Positions 44,378 through 56,068 of a stretch of DNA of 64,000 nucleotides are shown piece by piece (positions within the stretch are counted from its first letter, which is position 1; every line of letters starts with the position of its first letter). A model generated the notes under the pieces. The model saw only the letters and a program-made list of their open reading frames with translations, was not told where the DNA came from and did no database searches. This stretch comes from Hesseltinella vesiculosa. Its lineage: Eukaryota; Mucoromycota; Mucoromycetes; Mucorales; Cunninghamellaceae. The stretch lies in the NCBI GenBank assembly GCA_002104935.1, contig MCGT01000005.1:744001-808000 (forward strand), written 5' to 3'. A program made the position numbers and the translations under genes.

Positions 44378-46084
44378 GTCGACGAATCCGAGAAAAAGGA
44401 AATAAAAAGGTAGAAAAAAGGAGTTTGAAAAAAGGCACGCAAGCGTTTTTCTAAGTTGTTGAATCATTTTTTTTCAACCAATGGTTCATGCAGCGCGGTG
44501 CCTTGGCTTGTTTTGGCAAGCAGCAGAAAACCCAGCCGTTTTTTTTTTCCCTTGCAAGCGACTATTTCTTTCTTTTTTTTTTTTCTGGGCTAAGACCGTC
44601 TCCAGAATCGCGACAAGGCAAGCAATGGGGCATTGGAGCGTTTGGCCGGCACTGGGAATGGTAAGAAACAAATTTCCTCCCTTAGCAGTCAGTTACCAGC
44701 CAACGGACCAACATCGTGGGACCAATCCAACGCCTCCTCACACAATGAGCGGTTCACCCATCGAAGCAAACATCAGCCACTCATCTGTCGCGGGAGGGTG
44801 CTGAATTTGATGGACGTCGTCTGCGCGTGGAATGGAAGCAGTGCTCTTGTTCTCTCGTTAAAAAAAATGAGACGTCTGTACAAAGTATACTTATCACATG
44901 GAGGTTGTTCATTAGTGACTATCAGCAGGGTGACCAAACTCGGCCAACGGAACTTTGCTCACTTGACTAAAACTCTCGTCCAAAGAGTCCAAGGGGCTTG
45001 TGGCAAGGGATGTGACAAATTTAGGATGCGTTGGAGGTAGGATTTTGAAGAAGCCCAATGGTTTCGGCTCCCTTGGCAAAGAAAATAAAATGGTGCAATA
45101 AATCACGAGAGACTGTATCCTCGTGAAATTTCCAATTGAAAAAAATCAGGTCGATACCCGTCACCATGACAGCATCTCCAGTCAAAAAAAAAAAAAAAAA
45201 CCATCAAGCCACGCTTCAAACACCGCTGTTGGCACCACTGGGCAGGATGCACGTCGAATTCTTCGCTTTCGATAGGGACTTTTCGCTATGCATGGTGGTT
45301 AAAAGTGCAATTCTCTTGGAGAAGAGACTGCCAAAGGCTAAGACTTGGTGCAACCCACACAGCCTGAGATTTGATATCTACATCAATAGTTCGCTTTTGG
45401 TGGGACTCTCCAGGTTTGTTGTCCTACAGAAAACCCCGGAGGAAGTGAAGAAGGTCGAAAATGGAAATTGCAAAAGGCGCCACACGCATTGTCGCAGTCA
45501 GGAAAAAAACTCCGGCCTTTGTCTTTCGTCCAACCCGAAGTGGGGGGGGGAAGCTCATCCATTTTCATCATTTAGCATGTGTGAAGCGCTGACTCGATAT
45601 GGATGCCATTTCAGTGAGCAGCATGACATCAGTTTTGTGCAAAGGAAGGAGAGAACAAAAGAACAGAAAAGCCCGATCGTTTCCCGACGTGGAGTCCAAA
45701 GGAAGATGAGTCTAGACCAAGCAAAAATGATGTAGTCTGGCGTAGAATTCAACTTGGCCACATTCTTAATTTGTTTTGTGACAGTATCCTTTTTGGCTCA
45801 CCAAAATTATTTTCCTGTTTAACAAGGGGTTGGGTCGAGAAAGATACCGAGGGGTAGGGGAGAAAAAAAGTGGTGAAGTAGCATATCCATGTTTTATGAT
45901 TTTAATGTTGAAAGCACAGAAAGAGAGGAACGATGGGTAGAAGTAAGGGGGTATCGATTTCAAGGAAGCTATATACAAAAGGGAAGTGGAGGTTGTTCGT
46001 TGAAAAAAAAAAAAAAAGTAAGGGGGGATCATTTTTCGAGAGGGGGGAGAGGATGAAATAAGGGGGGGGGGTCGAGATGAATAT
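44378..46084. other. 1.7-kb gap upstream of the Dal5-like gene
   Basis: Contains an ATG-initiated plus-strand frame of 189 codons (45166-45735, listed separately), CCAAT-like pentamers near 44476, 44637 and 44723, a G8 run at about 45542, and G-rich tracts near 46065. Otherwise nothing seen. Confidence 0.4.
45166..45735 (+). CDS. Unrecognised ORF, 189 codons (doubtful)
   Basis: Open from an ATG at 45166 (MTASPVKKKKKNHQATLQTP) to a stop at 45735. It crosses an A18 tract (the lysine run) and a G8 run, has many Arg/Lys/Cys residues, and matches no family I know. The length is more than usually expected by chance, but the homopolymers and lack of structure argue against a gene. It may be a leader or a decayed sequence. 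Confidence 0.2.
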   Translation: MTASPVKKKKKNHQATLQTPLLAPLGRMHVEFFAFDRDFSLCMVVKSAILLEKRLPKAKTWCNPHSLRFDIYINSSLLVGLSRFVVLQKTPEEVKKVENGNCKRRHTHCRSQEKNSGLCLSSNPKWGGEAHPFSSFSMCEALTRYGCHFSEQHDISFVQRKERTKEQKSPIVSRRGVQRKMSLDQAKMM

Positions 46085-47349
46085 CTATACTTTACAAGAG
46101 GCTGGTAGATGTCGATGACGCTCACCGCTGGCGCCAATACCATGCTGACAAACATCGATAGATTGGACCCAAGGATCGTTCAAGACGTCTTCAGCGGTGG
46201 GACGGGTGGCAGGGTTGGGATCGAGGATGGCATAGACAAGGCGACGAGGCTCGGCAGGCAGTTTGGAAAACAGATCGAATTGTTGCTTGGAGCGAGTGCG
46301 GACATAGGAGGCAAAGGCAGCCTCGGTTTTCTTTGCGCGGTGCCAAACCAGACCTTCCATCCAGAGACAATAAAGCACAATGCCGGTGGACCAGATGTCA
46401 ATAGCAGCGCCCCAGTATTCTTTTTGCTCAAAGGCTTCAGGCGCAATGTAAGGTTCTGAGCCCATGAGGCCACGGCTCTTGTGACACTGAGACTCCCAGA
46501 CGAAACGGAAGACATCGCTGACTCCAAAATCGGTGATTTTCACGGTGCCGTCGGCGGCAAGCAACAGGTTTTCGGGCTTGATATCTCGATGCGCAACACC
46601 CACGGAATGCAGATAGGCAACACCTTGCATCATTTGCTTGAAGCAGCAGGCCTTTTCCCGTTCGGTCATACAGCCAGACATGATGCAGCCAAATAAATCA
46701 CCACCCGGGCACTAAAAAAAAAAAGGGAGGTCAGGGTTGGTTCTGGACTCGCCTTTTTTTTTTTTTTTTTTTCAGGGTGACTTACATATTCCATGACAGT
46801 GCTGTAGCGCTTTTTATCATCCAACACCAGATCGATGGTTTCGACAATGTTGGGGTGGGAAAAGGTAGAGGAGATGCAGAATTCACTGGTCAGCTTCTTC
46901 ATGTAGTCTTTTTCAGATTCAGTGCGTTTTTGCTTGCGGAATTGCTTGATGGCATAGACTTTGTCGCCTTTGCGGGTGATCATGACAATGGCTGTGGAGC
47001 CTTCACCCAGCCGTTTGTAGCAAACGCCGTATTCTTTGATATTGGCGGTGTCGGCCCGGTGACGGCGGCCGGTGGTAGACTTGGAAGACACGACGGACGA
47101 AGCGGGTGAGACATGTTGAGAGGAGATGGTTTCTTGTTTTAGTTTGGAGGCGGCAGAAGGCAGGTTGGTATTATCGTTCAATGCAAGTTGTTTACTTTCA
47201 ACCGAACTGACGGACGAGGAGGAAGTGAGGCTGTTGCGGCTGGATTCTCTGGATATGGAAACGGAGCAATGCATAGGTTTACTATTGGCAAGAGGGTTAT
47301 TGACGAGCACGGGTTGTGGTTGCCAGGTCGAATCAGTGATATGAACCAT
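46085..47349 (-). CDS. Ser/Thr protein kinase, Hal4/Hal5 (NPR1 family) type
   Basis: Fungal-specific kinase group that controls plasma-membrane transporters. Two exons, start ATG 47347-47349 (MVHITDSTWQPQPVLVNNPL), intron about 46714-46789. A Ser-rich N-terminus (SLTSSSSVSSVESKQ) precedes the kinase domain: GEGSTAIVMITRKGDKVYAI with lysine in AIKQF, HSVGVAHRDIKPENLLLAAD, DFGVSDVFRFVWE, RGLMGSEPYIAPEAF, and DPNPATRPTAEDVLNDPWV. The SHKSRGLxGSEPYIAPE-like segment is the Hal4/Sat4/Hal5 signature. It ends in HLPASCKV. In yeast these kinases stabilise the Trk potassium carriers; several transporters lie nearby, but no link is shown. Confidence 0.9.
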
Positions 47350-48084
47350 CAAGGGAAGCCCTTTAATTAATAATATACAAAAGGATAAAGGAGAAAAAGA
47401 CGAAAAGAGAGACAAGGAATAAAAAACAAAAGAATAAAAAAAAATTGGTTATAAAAGCGAAACCTCTCAAATAGATCAGCGGAGATGTCCATAAAAAAAA
47501 AATGAAGCGAGTAAAAAAATGCCTCAACCACGACTGTGGCTTGCCTGTTCTCTATTTGTCGATCAAGTGGAAAAGTGTCAGTACGAAAAGAATGCAGCCA
47601 ATGGCATTAATGGCTTGGCCTTGTATGGACAAGCTGAAACCCAGTCTGGGGCGTGCCCTTCATCTGGTTCCCCTTCATTAAGAAATCTTTTTTCACCGCT
47701 TTCAAACCCAATCAAATGCCATCCTGTGCCTTCATGTGACCATTTTCACTTGCGATGCTTTCAAAAACCATTCAATTTTACCACTTGAGGCATTTTTTTT
47801 TTTTCGCTAAACTCCATCTGTCTCCCCCAAAATGAAGTCATTGTTTTGAAGCCCAAGGCTGATTTTTCTTGGCTGCCAAGTTGCCAAGTCCCCCCCCCCG
47901 CTCTCATCGGTTGCGACGCCGCGCCCAAATTCGGACTCCTTCGGATTGCTTGAAGATCATTGCACCTGGGTGGATTTTTGCTTCTCTATCCATCCATTAT
48001 CATCGCAAACAATATCTGCTACAGCACCTATCAGAACTGGACATTCGGTATCACCCCCAAACTGATCAAATTTCTTTGGAAAAA
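47350..48084. other. Promoter region between kinase and small membrane protein
   Basis: Divergent gap of 735 bp. Contains an ATG frame of 89 codons (47519-47788) without recognisable features and a C10 tract near 47890. A frame upstream of 48085 is continuous with the small gene but lacks an ATG. Confidence 0.4.
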
Positions 48085-48315
48085 ATGAAAACAAAGCTGA
48101 CCTTTTTTAACACAGCTGTTGGTTTGACAGCGTTAAGCGTTCAACTCTTCTTGTTGTATCCATGGCATGAAGAGTTGGACAATGAATTTAAGAAACTTAA
48201 AGCAGAGCACTCAGCTGAAATTGCTAGATTAAAGAGCCATAAAGCTGATAGCAATGAAAAAGTGCATGCTAAATTAGATACGATTATTCACAATCTAGCT
48301 GCTAAAGATTGTTAG
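48085..48315 (+). CDS. Small single-pass membrane protein with coiled coil (76 aa)
   Basis: MKTKLTFFNTAVGLTALSVQ begins a basic start and one membrane span (TAVGLTALSVQLFLLYPW), followed by a heptad-like charged helix (DNEFKKLKAEHSAEIARLKS) and a short tail ending NLAAKDC. This is the shape of small mitochondrial inner-membrane or respiratory-complex accessory proteins, but I do not recognise the family. Codons are more A/T-ending than in neighbours (AGA, TTA, GCT, ATT). An upstream in-frame exon cannot be ruled out, since the frame stays open to about 47869. Confidence 0.6.
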   Translation: MKTKLTFFNTAVGLTALSVQLFLLYPWHEELDNEFKKLKAEHSAEIARLKSHKADSNEKVHAKLDTIIHNLAAKDC

Positions 48316-48976
48316 AGATTAGAAAAAATGTTAAATGTTTTAAAAATAAAATGCTCGATGACTCGCCATCATCGTTTTCACTTCATGACACGTCATGATC
48401 AAGATGATGAACAAAAAGAGATATCAGTATCACAACACAATAAGTGACATCATTTCGTCTCTCGCTTTATCCACTCGTTACGTAGCTTCCTGAGCATGTC
48501 ATGTAAATAAATAAACACATGGAAGCCATTTCGGGCCGAACCTGTTGCGCGTGATTTTCGCTATCATTCAATTTGTGCCTGAATTTAACTGGGCAAATTG
48601 CGTATTATTATTTTATTATTTTTCTACCTTGACAACTCACATGACAGCCGATTTGGTTGTTCTTCTAATGTGGGAAAAAGAAAGAAAAAAAAAAAAGGTT
48701 TGTCTTCCATTGACGTCATGGACCTCATCCATTTCTTCTCGCTCATCATCCAATCAAATTCGACCAGCGAAACCTGTGTGTCTTGCCCCGCGGCACCAGT
48801 CGCTCTCACCATTTGACAGGCAGGCTGACCTTTTTTTTTGCAACCGTCAAAGTCATCCGAGCCAACTCGTTGTCAAGCATGTGGCCGCCCACCCACTCGA
48901 GTTAAGAAGATGAAAGTGCTTGGGCAGGTCTTCTCTCTTCTTCCTCGAGTACAAACAAATAAAATAGCTCGAGCGA
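48316..48976. other. Intergenic with CRE palindrome
   Basis: 661 bp. TGACGTCA at 48711-48718 lies about 260 bp before the next start. AATAAAATG shortly after 48340 may serve the preceding gene's 3' end. Confidence 0.4.
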
Positions 48977-49312
48977 ATGTCCTTTTATCCTCATGGCAAT
49001 CGACCATACTATGGCTACTCGATTCCTTACGGCAAGGATATGAGTGACGCCAAGCTTGTGAATTATCGTCGACCTTTTTACCCTTACAAAAACGCCTATC
49101 CCAACTACACGCCTTACCATGATTATTATTATGAACCCAATGTGATGTATCGGCTCTTGAGTCGTATCCGTTTTGGAACCGGTTCCTACTATGCCAATCC
49201 CTATGCCCATACTCGTGTCACCTTTGACCCCGATGGCAATCGAATCTGGCCCGAAGCCAACTACCTCAGCTCCGTCAAAGACCTCTGGAAATCCGTCGAT
49301 CCTTACCATTAA
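48977..49312 (+). CDS. Tyr/Pro-rich small orphan protein (111 aa)
   Basis: Intronless frame from MSFYPHGNRPYYGYSIPYGK to a natural stop. About one residue in six is Tyr, with dense YP/PY pairs (RRPFYPYKNAYPNYTPYHDY), then RLLSRIRFGTGSYYANPYAH and a tail SVKDLWKSVDPYH. No membrane span or signal peptide. Composition resembles structural or low-complexity proteins; no family recognised. Codon usage (GGC, AAG, CGT, CTC) is like expressed neighbours, which supports a real gene. Confidence 0.65.
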   Translation: MSFYPHGNRPYYGYSIPYGKDMSDAKLVNYRRPFYPYKNAYPNYTPYHDYYYEPNVMYRLLSRIRFGTGSYYANPYAHTRVTFDPDGNRIWPEANYLSSVKDLWKSVDPYH

Positions 49313-49471
49313 GCCCCTCTCTCTATAACTTATCCCACATTCGATCTTATTTGTGCGCATCTCTTGAGAAAAATAAATCGCAAATCTTGCTGGCAGGCTA
49401 TTTTTCTTACCCATGAAAACCCCTTTCGGTCCTTTTTTTCACTTTTCACCGCTTTCTTCCGCTTTTGTTAC

Positions 49472-50759
49472 ATGGATCACTATGACAAACTTGTAGAGAT
49501 CTTGGAAAAACATTCAATGCAAGCCCAGCCATTCATCCCAGATGATTTGAACTCACTTTTTGCTTTTAGAGATGAAGTAGGGCTCTTACCCTGCGATCCT
49601 CCCAAAGACGACATGCCGATCCAAACACGCGCCTATCATCCGCTTCTGCTGATCGACACAAAACTGGGCATCTCCTTGGAAGCATTGACCATACTTTTAC
49701 AGCAAGCCCATGAGCAGTTCGTCAACCTTCCTTCCACCGCACCCGACCAGACATGGGAGCAGGTCTCTCGTGTGATGATCCTTCTCAAACCTGACAACAC
49801 CACGGCCATGAATGCGAGGTAAAAGAGAAAAAAAAAATGACAGGAACGATGCGCTGCTTAGCCCCTTCATAGGAAACGACTGGTACACTCGGGAGTGGTG
49901 TCTGTCCAAAGAGAACTGGCCCTGCTGGATCTTATTTTTACCGTGGCTCGGCATACCAAGAGTGCCGCTGCTTGGCATCATCGGTAAGAAAGGTAATCCT
50001 AGGAGACTCACTGTTCATCATTGCCCCGTCTTTTTTTTTTTTAAGAGAGTGGCTCTTGACAAGGGAGCCCCAGTGGTTGGACATGAGCAAGGAACGGAGG
50101 CTGTGCAGTCAAAGCGCAACGCTCCATCCTCGCAACTATTATGCATGGAGCCATCGCCGTTGGTTGCTGGAACGCATCTTGGACAATCGTCTGGCCGTGG
50201 ACGATGAGTACCACACCACCACGACCTGGATCGAACATCATGTGAGCGATCATTCGGCTGTCCATCACCTTGGTCAACTGCTGCCGGCGTGGCTTGGCTT
50301 CGCCCCATCCTCTGACAGCTGTCAGGCACGCCTCAAAGCACATCTGGTGTGGGTGGACACAACGACGCAGCAATATCCTGGTCACGAAGCGCTGTGGATG
50401 CATCGGCGGACGTGTGCGCAGGTCATACTGACCATTCCCGATTTGGCAATGACCGACTGGGTCCGAGCACAACACCGATGGATCGACATGATTCTTCAGT
50501 ACCAGCCTTTGGCCTCTGATCTAGATACTTCACCTGACAAACTGCAACAACAACGCACTCATGCACTCCATTTTGGCACCTGGCTGTGTCTCTGGGTAAG
50601 GCAGTCGAAGCCAAGGAGGCGATGACTCACCCCTATTTTTTGAAGTCGAACAAGGCTCTCCATTGGCAAATACCCGACGACCGTTATCATCGTTATCTTG
50701 GTCAATTACGTTCATTGGACGATCGACCTTGTTACCAGCCACTCTCTCAACTCTGCTAG
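49472..50759 (+). CDS. PTAR1-like prenyltransferase alpha-repeat protein
   Basis: Protein with prenyltransferase alpha-subunit repeats (PPTA). Start ATG 49472 (MDHYDKLVEILEKHSMQAQP). About four exons. Repeat motifs: AAAWHHR (first, split by an intron), LHPRNYYAWSHRRWLLERIL and GHEALWMHRRTCAQVI, separated by helical spacers (RAQHRWIDMIL). It has an N-terminal extension (LLPCDPPKDDMPIQTRAYHP) seen in PTAR1 (protein prenyltransferase alpha subunit repeat-containing 1) rather than in Ram2 or Bet4. PTAR1 is the alpha subunit of GGTase-III in animals; a fungal role is inferred. Ends PLSQLC at 50759. Confidence 0.72.
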
Positions 50760-51503
50760 CTCGCTATTTTTTTTTTTTTTTTTTTGGGCGCCACGCTACA
50801 TCGTGGATCTATCATGAACATAGGTTGCCTTTCTTCGTTTTCCTTTTATTCCACGGAGGCTGCTGTTCTTCCACGGAGGATGGGGATTCCCAGACGAGAT
50901 CAGAAAAAAAGGTTTCTACCCTTTGGACACCGGAAAATAAACAACATTTTCTGCTTCCGCAGGACCTCCCTTCTTACGTTTCTATTTTAGCAAACAACAA
51001 AAAAAAGATGAGACGAGTTCCAAACGTCCGGTTCTGATTTCAAGCTGGCACTCCTTTTAACCTTACTAGTGAATTGACCTTCCGCTGAGGAAGAAGTACC
51101 TTTTTGCTCCCTTGTCATCCTTTTTGCACTGGGTTCCCAACGGAACCGATTTTCTTTTTTTTGTTGACATCCTCCTTCCTTCCCCACCCTTCAAGTCATC
51201 CCCACTTTTTTTTTTTTAATTCTTACCCGCTGTGCTGTTCTTAAACAGGAATAAAAACATTTTTCAGTTTCAAAAAATTCTTCTTGTGGAGCCGGTGAAC
51301 CTTGTTTTTTTTGTAGATCTCTAATTTCTGAATTGTATCATACAGTTTCACCAATACCATTTTCTTCTCTTTTCTTTATACCTTTATTTCTTAACCGTCC
51401 TCTTATAAAAATATCACACCCAGTCCTATTCTTTTATTTTTCTCTCTTTCATCACCAAAAGACTCTTTTTTTTTTTTTTCCCCTGACAAGCCGTATTTTA
51501 CAA
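50760..51503. other. Intergenic, PTAR1-like 3' end to MFS start
   Basis: 744 bp of T-rich promoter-like sequence with T19 at about 50767-50785 and C/T tracts near the MFS start. No gene seen. Confidence 0.5.
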
Positions 51504-53509
51504 TGGATTTGGAACGAGCCATGGAAAGAAACGAGGATGAAGCTACTTTGTACCAAGAAAGCGTTAGCACCAATGAAGATACGTTGTTGAATCCAACTAA
51601 ATGTATTGTTTTCATATTGCCCCTTTTACTACCTGGTCAAAAGAAACTAAAAAAAAAAATTGACTGACCGCTTTTTTTTTTTATATTTTTTTACGCCCCA
51701 GTGCATCATCACCTGCTTTCAAAACTTGCCTCTTTTCGACCCAACCCTAAAAATGAAAAAGCATTGTATACTGACTGCGACCATGAAAGTCCTACTGAGA
51801 ACAAAGACGAGATGAAAGAAGAACCTTACCGGTGGCTCATTCTTCTCGGTGGTTTCATGGCCCAAGCCATCAGCATGTCCATTCTGTCTAGTTGGTAAAA
51901 AAAAAAAAAAAAAAGAGCAAATCTTGCTCTCAGCTCATTTCGTTTTTTCTATATCTTCATCCATTGGATGTCAGGGGTGAGTCAACACGAACCAAGGCTA
52001 TTTTTTTTTTCTTTGTTCCGGTTACTGAACATCTTTCATAGGGATCATGCAAGATTACTTTGATCGACAGGTGTTTCGAGGATCAGTGGATGTGACGCAA
52101 CTCAGTTTCGTAGGAACCATTGGGTTTAGTTTCTGTGGACTGATGGGTCCTGTCAGCCAATTGTTTACCTCCATTATTGGGGTGCGATGGGTCATGTTGA
52201 TTGGGACCATTCTAATGTCGACCGGTTTAATTCTTGCCAGTTTCTCGGTCGAGGTAACTCCATCCTTCACACTTGTCTGCTTTTTCTCATGGCCTCCTTT
52301 TTTCTCTCCTAGGTATGGCACTTGTACCTAACACAAAGCGTCATTCATGGCATGGGTGCAGCCGTGCTCTATGTGGTAAAAAAAAAAAAATAAGTCTGCT
52401 CATTTCAAACGCTGCATGGCACTGATATTATAAAATAGGTCTCCATGGCTGTCACCCCTCCCTGGTTCCAACGACGAGGACTAGCCCTTGGTATCATGGT
52501 CAGTGGATCTGGTGTGGGTGGACTAGTTATGCCGTTCATAATGACGGAATTAAACGAAACCCTCGGCGGTGCATGGTAAAAAAAAATTAAAAACGACCGA
52601 AATGACCTAGGTTGACGGTTTTTTTTGGTAGGTGCTACCGAATCCTTGGTATTGTCACCCTTGGCGTGGGCTTGATGTCGACGTTGCTTTTGAAAGAAAA
52701 GGAGGCTGACAAGAGCCCTTTGCGACTACGTCACGTGATTGACATTGGTTTATGTAAAGACCTTCGGTTCGTGATCTGGTGTGTTGCCGGGAATTTGAAC
52801 ATGCTGGCCTACTTCATCCCCGCCTTTTATTTGCCCTGTAGGTGACATGCGAAACAAAAAGGAGGTCATTTACCCTTTTCTTCATAGCTCATACCACCAA
52901 ACTTGGCCTGCCTCCTTCTCAAGGATCCATGCTGGTGGCCATCTTTTCAGCTGTAAACGTGGTGGGTCGAGTGTTTTCTGGGTAAGCTCCTTTTAAAAAA
53001 TTCACACAGAGAGAATGCCAACAAGATTCGACTTTTTTTTTTTTTAGATACCTTGGCGACCGCATTGGGGCGGTGAATGTAGATATTTTACTGATGTTGG
53101 TATGTGGTCTGAGCTCTTTATTTATTTGGACGCTTGCAACCTCCTATATTTCATTGATGGCATTTATCATTATCTATGGCTTTGCCAGTGGCGCTGTGTT
53201 TTCATTGCGCAAGTGCAACAAAGATGACGAGCCGAAGACAGTGCTGATATTCCATTTTTGTTCATAGTGGCACCTATCACAGCGACGATTACTGGCATCG
53301 CAAAGTACCCTAGTGGTATCTCATTGTGTCTGTTTTCCATGACTGCTGCACGATTGGGTCCATCCATGGCTGGTGCCATTCAATCGGCGGTGGATAAAAA
53401 CGGATTTGCTGCGCTTCAAATTTTCACTGGCTGTGCCTTTATCTTATCTTCCATGGTGATGGTCGTTTTGAAATACAAACTACAGCCTGGCCTGCTTGGC
53501 AAAATTTAA
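51504..53509 (+). CDS. MFS monocarboxylate-type transporter (MCH-like)
   Basis: Carrier of the fungal monocarboxylate porter group. Start 51504 (MDLERAMERNEDEATLYQES). About nine exons. Acidic cytosolic N-terminus, then YRWLILLGGFMAQAISMSIL, a typical MCT first-helix region, WGIMQDYFDRQVF, TIGFSFCGLMGPVSQLF, VSMAVTPPWFQRRGLALGIM (the conserved WFxRRRGLAxGI-like motif of MCT/MCH), GSGVGGLVMPFIM, LGLPPSQGSMLVAIFSAVNV and GRVFSGYLGDRIG. It ends QPGLLGKI. Introns are short with T- or A-tracts. Substrate unknown; yeast relatives Mch1-5 include a riboflavin carrier. Confidence 0.9.
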
Positions 53510-53928
53510 CCCGCATTCCTATCATGCAGAAGAAAAAATACAGATTACCCTATCCTAATAAAAAAAAAAGGCAAAGCTTCAAAATGTCAATAGCAGAATC
53601 ATGCAACCCTTTTTTTATTTCCCGCTCAGGTGGTTGCAAGAGGATGAAAGCAGCAAAAAGAGATCCTAGTAACGTGACCTCTTTGTTGATCACCCTCATC
53701 AATAGCCAAATGGTTAAGGTTGATGCATGAGAAACGACTGGGAAGCCGCCCTTGGATGGGCGGCCCCCACCCATCGGCTGGATCGGCTTTTTAAAACGAC
53801 AACAAATCGCCTCCCTTTTTATTATTTTTTTTTTTCTCTTCCCCTCTCGTATTCAACTTTCCCTCTGTGAATTACATTCAGGCACTGGCGTTTAGCTTTT
53901 TCCCCTTTTTCTCTTTTATTCTATTGAC
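53510..53928. other. Intergenic before the second MFS-type gene
   Basis: 419 bp with a pyrimidine-rich leader (about 53810-53925) typical of this genome. No gene seen. Confidence 0.5.
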
Positions 53929-56068
53929 ATGGAATTGCCCTGGACAAACTTGCTTGCCATTGCCAATGCATTGACGGGCACGCCATGGATATATTTTGTA
54001 TTTTACTTGTATTTAACCGTCGATTTGCCATGTTTCCAAATCGGATTGCTCATGGCCTACCTCTACTTTATACGTCTGATCGCTACCAACCTCATTGTAT
54101 TTTACTTGGAGAAACAAAAACGCTACTTCCGCCTCTTTCTGACCAGCTGGCATGTTCTCAGTGCATTGTCGTGTGTGCTTATCTTCACCTGGACGTCTCA
54201 CCTCCTTTTGTCTTGGTATCCTGCCTTGATCATGCTCACTGTCTATGGACTGACTTACCTGTCTATGGGTGTGCTTGTGGAAACGGTGATATTGAAAAGC
54301 TGGGGTGACTACCGCATTTATTTCTATGGCAAGTTTCTAAAAAAAAAAAAATGGCCACCACTAAGTCTCTTTTCTTGTGCCTGTGCAGGGCATCATCGGG
54401 CATGGCTGGAGTGGACTTTGCTTTGTCTCACCATTGTGACTGGTGGCTCTTGTTTCATGTTAAAGCAGGATCCATCGACGTTGTTGTACATGCTGTTCTG
54501 CACAATGGTGGTTGTAGGTGGTGGCATCATGTGTTTTATTGTCATCTTCAAGAGCCAATCCATGCCTTCTGGACCGACTTCCTTGGGCCTGACCCCATCG
54601 TCCCCGTGGCTGCTCAAACAATGCTCGGGTCTACAGCCATCGGATTTCATGCTGTTGCCCTCCAACTTTGCTCCTTACAAACCTTACAGCCTGTTTGCCG
54701 AACCACTCTCCCACATCTCCGAAGAAGACGCCAGCATGCTTCAGCGTGTCCAAAGTGTACCGTCCAATCTCATGCGTGAATCCAGCTGCGCTACTACGAC
54801 GACGACCATGAGCATGATGTCCTCCTCCTACCTTGTCAACGGGCCTCCCCCGAGTGTCCACGGCTTGCCCATCAACGTCTACCCCTCCATCCTGTCTCAT
54901 TACGGAGCGACCCAGCTGCCATCCTCCTTGCCTTATAGCTCATCTCCGCAGCATATGTCCTACACTCCTTCTGTCCTCACCACAGCCGATGATTTTTTTC
55001 CTCATCAGCACGCCCGTCGCTTCAGCAACACCACCGCCTTTTCTTACGATCTCAATGCTCCATCATTAAACCTACCTCTCGACAGCGCTTCCACCTCGTC
55101 ACCACTCCACCCTTACACCCAGAGCTCCACATCACAACCGCCTGCCTATGCATCTTCGCATTCTCATCTTGTTGAGCTTGGGGAGGACGCCTGGGTGCCC
55201 AAAGTGCCAGGATGGGAAGCTGTGTCTGCATACGAACTGGCCCTGTTCTCGTTTGTCGCACCCGACATGCCAGCCATCGCACTTCTGCCATTCTTGTTGT
55301 TCAAGGGCGAGGGTGCCATTGAATCACCAGGGCTGTGGACGCTGATCAACCCACCGCCTGTTGACACCATGAAACTCTACCTGCTTCAATTCAATGCCTG
55401 GCTTCTTGGAGTCGTCGCTGCCTTTATTCAGACCTTTTTGTTTGTCTACTTTTACCATGTCCTACATCTTCCCATCGTCATTGTTGGTTTGGCAGGCTCT
55501 TGCATCATCATGTCGGAACTACTCCTGTTGAAAACCGTGCCAAAGGTAAACCGTCGTGGAAAAACGAAAGGGTCTTGACGTCTTTTTTTTATATTAGTGG
55601 ATCAATGGCATCCATGTGACACGGATGACAAACTTCATTCATGCTGTTCTGGTCCTCTGTTGCTTCAGCTACATCTTCCTCCAACCCGACTCCTTGCTGT
55701 CCATGGTGGCTGCCTTGGTCCTGCCCTTTTTCCAAAGCAAGTGGTTGCCCGAGTCCAGAAGGGCCGGATGGGATGCTAGTGGAGCCACTGACAGTTTTTT
55801 TTTTATAGGCGGTGTGTTCAACATGGCGTGGCTGGTGGCATCCAATCGAATCAATACTCTTGTCTGGTCAGATCATCATCGTATCTTCCAGAGGTCGGTG
55901 CTTTCTACGCTTTACAGCTGCGTGGGTCCGATGGTCGGTGCAACACTGGCCGGTTACATGATCTCTGACGATGACCCGATGGCTTCGTTTGTTCACATTT
56001 ACCAAACTGCCATTGGTATGCTCGTCTTTAGCTTCATTGTCACTTGGGGCTGGGCCGATGGCGACTGA
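53929..56068 (+). CDS. Polytopic membrane protein, MFS_1_like/MFSD6-type
   Basis: Multi-span transporter-like protein. Start 53929 (MELPWTNLLAIANALTGTPW). Three exons, or fewer if the first intron is retained. Six hydrophobic segments (for example LTSWHVLSALSCVLIFTWTS), then a 200-residue Ser/Pro-rich cytosolic loop (SEEDASMLQRVQSV...PSVHGLPINVYPS), then further spans (LYLLQFNAWLLGVVAAFIQT, VLHLPIVIVGLAGSCIIMSE), and a last exon with AMALVASNRINTLVW-like residues and LYSCVGPMVGATLAGYM, ending TWGWADGD. The 6+loop+6 plan and the LYSCVGPMxGA motif fit MFS_1_like. Substrate unknown. A GC-AG intron is suspected at 54329-54388. Confidence 0.75.
54329..54388 (+). other. Possible GC-AG intron, also readable in frame
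   Basis: TTC TAT G/GCAAGT...CTGTGCAG/GG CAT CAT gives FYGHHRAWLEW. The 60-nt segment is a multiple of three without a stop, so retention would add a 20-residue insert rich in lysine. The canonical GT at 54333 gives a wrong frame. Confidence 0.65.

Noticed and set aside
47519..47788. Plus-strand ORF of 89 codons with an ATG upstream of the small membrane protein
   Set aside because: No recognisable domain or repeat; sits in the kinase promoter region; could be chance.
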